Positions 23,176-25,936 of a stretch of 25,936 bases of DNA are shown piece by piece (position 1 is the first letter of the stretch; every line of letters starts with the position of its first letter). Both the position numbers and the translations under genes were made by a program. This stretch comes from Sphingobacterium sp. UBA6711 (GTDB taxonomy: Bacteria; Bacteroidota; Bacteroidia; Sphingobacteriales; Sphingobacteriaceae), in assembly GCA_002454415.1 (NCBI GenBank), contig DKIT01000175.1:9925-35860 (forward strand), in the 5' to 3' direction. The notes beneath the pieces were generated by a model. It did no database searches. It was not told the DNA's origin and saw nothing but the letters and a program-made list of their open reading frames with translations.

Positions 23176-23681
23176 TATTTTTTTATTAAAATTAATATTA
23201 TTTCAAATTTGTATTTGCTGTTTTTTATCGCACGAGCTTTGGTACCTGCGTGTTTAGTTTATGGATTAAAAAGAAGAGATTGGCGCGCAGATAATTTATA
23301 ATGGCTTAACATACGACAACGTCATCTATTAATATCCACTTTTTGTACAAAAACAAACCATTTCTGAACAAACCGATACCATTTAGCATATCCCTCAAGC
23401 CTATTTTTGTGTCGTACCCAAATTCATAGATGTACTTTCCTTAATTGTTAACGTGTAGACAATTGAATGAAGTCGATCAGGTGGGTACCAATAACCAAAT
23501 TATATGACAAAATATATCAGCGCCTTAAAAATTTATTGCTATTGTGTTCACTCGCTCGGGTGTGAACTAACGATGTACCAACAGCGGAATAGAGTGTTTT
23601 ATTCTTCGCTATAACGTGAGCAATAAACCTGAAGACCTGATCAGATAGAATTTAACGAGTAAAACATTGATATTAAAAAGA
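23176..23681. other. Roughly 500-bp gap without a recognisable gene
   Basis: No convincing coding frame is visible on either strand. The region holds a TATTTTTG (-7-like, plus strand) at 23402-23409 and a GTTCAC-N10-GTGAAC inverted repeat at 23546-23567 that could be an operator for the downstream glycosidase-like genes. It probably contains the promoter and a long 5' leader of the gene at 23682. No mobile-element ends were recognised. Confidence 0.5.
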
Positions 23682-25232
23682 ATGAATAGAATTATTTTAT
23701 TAGCCCTAATGTGCTTTTCTGTATTGCCAAGCTTTGGTCAAAAAAAGAATGTCCAAGATGGCCTAAGCCGTGCTGATTATACTATTTTAAAGCCCACATA
23801 CGACAGCCAGTCGCTTCTTCGAAATCCTTTAAATGGATGGGTCATGTATGCCCCCCGGAATGCCGATGAAACTTATTGGGACATCGAATATTTTGTACCT
23901 GCATTGGGCAAGAAAGTGAAAGTTATTGATTACGCTTCGGCATGTTATGTACGCACAAGCTGGTCATCGCTAAACCCAAGTGATGGTGTGTATGCTTGGG
24001 ATGATCCGAATTCCAAAATAGGGAACCTCCTTAAAGGTGCACAAAAAAGAGGGCTGCCTATTGCATTACGTATTGTAGTAGATGGCCGTGATCAAGGTCA
24101 AAATACTCCTGGATTTGTTTTTGAGGCGGGTGCCAAATACTATTTGGAAGATGAAAAACATCCCGACAGGCAAACTCCCTATCCGCAGGATCCTGTATTT
24201 AGAAAATGCTATGGCAAATTTATAAAGGCTTTGGCCGCAGAATTTAATGATCCTGCGAAGACATCATTTATTGATGCCTATGGTTTGGGTAAATGGGGGG
24301 AAGCACATTATGTAGTTTATGAAGATCCCAAAACGGCTACTTCCGAAAGCACCGAAAAATTGAAAGCAGAAACGCTGGATTGGGTGACTGATTTATATGC
24401 GACAACCTTTACCAAGGTGCCTTTGGTTATCAATTACCATCGGTTGGTAGGTCATCCACTAAGTTGGGGGGCAGTCAATCCAAGTAGTGAAAAATTATTG
24501 GATAAAGCCATTGCTAAAGGCTATAGCCTACGCCAAGATGCTTTTGGTATGACCGGCTACTATCAGGGCTGGGAAAAGGATTTTGCCAAGAAGTGGAATT
24601 TCAAACGACCTATTATTATGGAGGGCGGATGGATTATAGCTCCGGGTAAGCATCGTTATTGGACAGACCCCAGTGGTAAATATCGGGAAGGACACGACGA
24701 AGACGTCAGAAGCGGAGAGTTTGACCTGTCAGCAGAAGCACATGTCAATATGATGGATTTTAGAGCTGGGGGAGAAACGGAGTCCTGGTTTAAGTCCTTC
24801 GATCTGGTGAAACGTTTTATTACGGAAGGAGGCTATCGCTTATATCCAGATCAGCTCAATCTACCTAAAAACATTAAATCGGGCGAAGTAGCGCAAATTT
24901 CACACCGTTGGAAAAATATGGGCTGGGGCTATTTCCCTAACAATATTCCACAGTGGAATTACAAGTATAAAGTAGCTTTTGTGGTGTTGGATGACAAAGG
25001 AATGGTGAAAAAGGTTTTTGTCGATTCAGAAAGTGAACCGTCTAAATGGTTAAAAAATGCGCCTGTAAGTTACCACCTCAATGCAAAAATAGATTTACCT
25101 CCAGGAAACTACAGCTGGGCAGTCGCTATTGTCGATACGACGAAGGAAAATAAGCCAGCGATTCAGTTGGCACTTGACGCTGAAACTACAGCGCAGGGCT
25201 GGACAAAGTTGGTAGCATTTCAGGTGAAATAA
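23682..25232 (+). CDS. Secreted DUF4832-type, glycoside-hydrolase-like protein
   Basis: The ATG at 23682 gives a clean signal peptide (MNRIILLALMCFSVLPSFGQ); the TTG frame start at 23667 is less likely. The 516-residue mature protein begins with the 'LLRNPLNGWVMY' motif typical of DUF4874/DUF4832 proteins. A TIM-barrel-like part follows (YVRTSWSSLNPSDGVYAWDD; LRIVVDGRDQ; DAYGLGKWGEAHY with candidate acid E; PIIMEGGW with a second candidate E). The C-terminal beta-sandwich DUF4832 runs about 385-516 (SHRWKNMGWGYFPNNIPQWNY...LPPGNYSWAVAIVD). The order resembles GH42-like beta-galactosidases, but substrate and activity are not known. It is followed by a GH2 gene in the same direction, pointing to a glycan-degradation locus. 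Confidence 0.82.
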   Translation: MNRIILLALMCFSVLPSFGQKKNVQDGLSRADYTILKPTYDSQSLLRNPLNGWVMYAPRNADETYWDIEYFVPALGKKVKVIDYASACYVRTSWSSLNPSDGVYAWDDPNSKIGNLLKGAQKRGLPIALRIVVDGRDQGQNTPGFVFEAGAKYYLEDEKHPDRQTPYPQDPVFRKCYGKFIKALAAEFNDPAKTSFIDAYGLGKWGEAHYVVYEDPKTATSESTEKLKAETLDWVTDLYATTFTKVPLVINYHRLVGHPLSWGAVNPSSEKLLDKAIAKGYSLRQDAFGMTGYYQGWEKDFAKKWNFKRPIIMEGGWIIAPGKHRYWTDPSGKYREGHDEDVRSGEFDLSAEAHVNMMDFRAGGETESWFKSFDLVKRFITEGGYRLYPDQLNLPKNIKSGEVAQISHRWKNMGWGYFPNNIPQWNYKYKVAFVVLDDKGMVKKVFVDSESEPSKWLKNAPVSYHLNAKIDLPPGNYSWAVAIVDTTKENKPAIQLALDAETTAQGWTKLVAFQVK

Positions 25233-25283
25233 CGTGAACAAGAAAATTAAGTTTAAATATACATACAGTCTTACTCCTATGAA

Positions 25284-25347
25284 ATGGCAAAACCATTAAT
25301 GCCATATAAACTCATCTGTGCGATTGCCCATTCGGCGGTTTTGCCAT
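25284..25347 (+). promoter_or_regulatory. Long-range inverted repeat in the GH2 leader, possible alternate RNA fold
   Basis: ATGGCAAAACC (25284-25294) is a perfect complement of GGTTTTGCCAT (25337-25347). The 42-nt loop contains TGCCAT (25300-25305), which can instead pair with the ATGGCA of the left arm. The two folds exclude each other. The element ends 26 bp before the GH2 start. It could be a terminator-like or switch-like leader; there is no U-tract right after it. Confidence 0.45.
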
Positions 25348-25373
25348 GAAATAAGTAAGAAAGAACACATATT

Positions 25374-25936
25374 ATGATAAAGCTGAGCAAATTTCATTTG
25401 TTATTATTCCTGTTTTTTAGCCTATTTGCTGCTGATACCATGGCGCAGCAAACCATGACCAATGTGTATGGTAGGCACGTACAATCATTAAATGGGAAAT
25501 GGGATGCTATTGTAGATCAATACGACCAGGGTAGAAAAAACAAAATATACCTCAATAAGAGTCCAGAAAACAAGACGGATTTCTATGAATATGCTTTCGA
25601 GCATGGTCTTCGTTTAAATGTACCTTCTGATTGGAACAGTCAGCGGTCCGAACTTAAATATTACGAGGGTACCATGTGGTATGCCCGCAAGTTTAACACG
25701 GTCAAAGCGCGTGATGGCAGATTGTTTCTTTATTTTGCGGCAGTGAGCTACCGTTGTCGGATCTATCTCAACGGAAAGGAAATAGCGCAGCATGAAGGTG
25801 GTTTTACACCGTTTCAGGTAGAAATAACGGATGCTGTCAATGAAAAGGATAATTTTTTAGCGATCGAAGTAAATAATACCAGGCAGATTGATGCTATTCC
25901 GGCAATGGCTTTCGATTGGTGGAACTATGGTGGTAT
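25374..25936 (+). CDS. Glycoside hydrolase family 2 protein, 5' part only
   Basis: The frame is open from ATG at 25374 to the window edge (187 codons plus two bases). It begins with a signal peptide (MIKLSKFHLLLFLFFSLFAA, cleavage near TMAQQ). The visible part is the GH2 N-terminal sugar-binding jelly-roll domain: SLNGKWDAIVDQYDQG, LRLNVPSDWNSQ, YYEGTMWYARKF, LFLYFAAVSYRCRIYLNGKEI, HEGGFTPFQVEIT and NFLAIEVNNTR. This matches beta-galactosidase/beta-glucuronidase-like enzymes. The catalytic barrel is outside the window, so activity cannot be judged. It probably works with the DUF4832-type protein upstream. Confidence 0.9.
   Translation, partial: MIKLSKFHLLLFLFFSLFAADTMAQQTMTNVYGRHVQSLNGKWDAIVDQYDQGRKNKIYLNKSPENKTDFYEYAFEHGLRLNVPSDWNSQRSELKYYEGTMWYARKFNTVKARDGRLFLYFAAVSYRCRIYLNGKEIAQHEGGFTPFQVEITDAVNEKDNFLAIEVNNTRQIDAIPAMAFDWWNYGG

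Noticed and set aside
1..25936. CRISPR array, tRNA, rRNA, insertion sequence or phage genes
   Set aside because: No repeat-spacer pattern, cloverleaf, rRNA-like sequence, transposase or integrase was recognised. The direct repeats at 7991-8041 and 8427-8477 are too short and too few for CRISPR.

Overview
The window looks like chromosome of a Bacteroidota bacterium, most likely Sphingobacteriaceae (Sphingobacterium-like). Reasons: AT-rich DNA, Bacteroidota-type -7 promoter elements (TAnnTTTG), Shine-Dalgarno-poor starts, secreted proteins with signal peptides ending in AQ/GQ, TonB/YwqK-type proteins, a Sec/lipoprotein-type (clade II) NosZ, and 11-bp periodic intergenic repeats. No rRNA, tRNA, transposase, integrase or CRISPR array was seen.

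Region 1 (1-852): one small secreted NTF2-like protein gene, then a 266-bp gap between convergent genes. The gap is filled by arrays of short motifs recurring every 11 bp and two strong inverted repeats.

Region 2 (853-8477, minus strand): a complete ribosomal-peptide (RiPP) cluster of the 'grasp-with-spasm' type. In transcription order it has a 58-aa precursor with a double-glycine leader (8342-8166), a strong hairpin/terminator, an ATP-grasp ligase, an unrecognised 59-aa ORF fitted tightly between the two maturases, a SPASM-domain protein with no visible radical-SAM motif, a C39-peptidase ABC exporter, an HlyD-type adaptor and a TolC-type outer-membrane channel. The likely logic is: make the peptide, form side-chain ester or amide links (graspetide), cut after Gly-Gly, and export through a tripartite type I machine. 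The precursor and the ATP-grasp gene each sit behind a 92-bp promoter module of the same layout, with three AATATTCG-like direct repeats spaced exactly 22 and 21 bp. This looks like a shared operator. Both small ORFs and the paired operators are the strongest novelty in the window.

Region 3 (8447-10762, minus strand plus divergent promoter region): a Crp/Fnr-family regulator, a polytopic His-rich membrane protein related to heme-copper oxidase subunit I, and a coupled 59-aa ORF. The divergent intergenic region carries three TGA-N6-TCA boxes. One lies about 42 bp upstream of each predicted start site, implying autoregulation and control of the nos operon.

Region 4 (10763-20501, plus strand): a long co-directional nitrous-oxide-reduction operon: c-type cytochrome lipoprotein, nosZ, a four-TM Nos membrane protein, nosL, nosD, nosF, nosY, a DUF2249-ScdA/RIC-hemerythrin Fe-S repair protein, a DUF1858-DUF2249 protein, a CcoN/NnrS-like membrane protein and a MIP18/DUF59 Fe-S assembly factor. 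No NosR, nitrite reductase or NO reductase lies in the window. The set fits N2O respiration plus defence against NO.

Region 5 (20502-25936): a secreted thioredoxin-fold/TPR protein, a convergent YwqK-repeat/TonB_C protein, a roughly 500-bp gap, a secreted DUF4832-type glycoside-hydrolase-like protein, and the 5' part of a GH2 glycosidase that runs off the window. The last two probably belong to a glycan-use locus.
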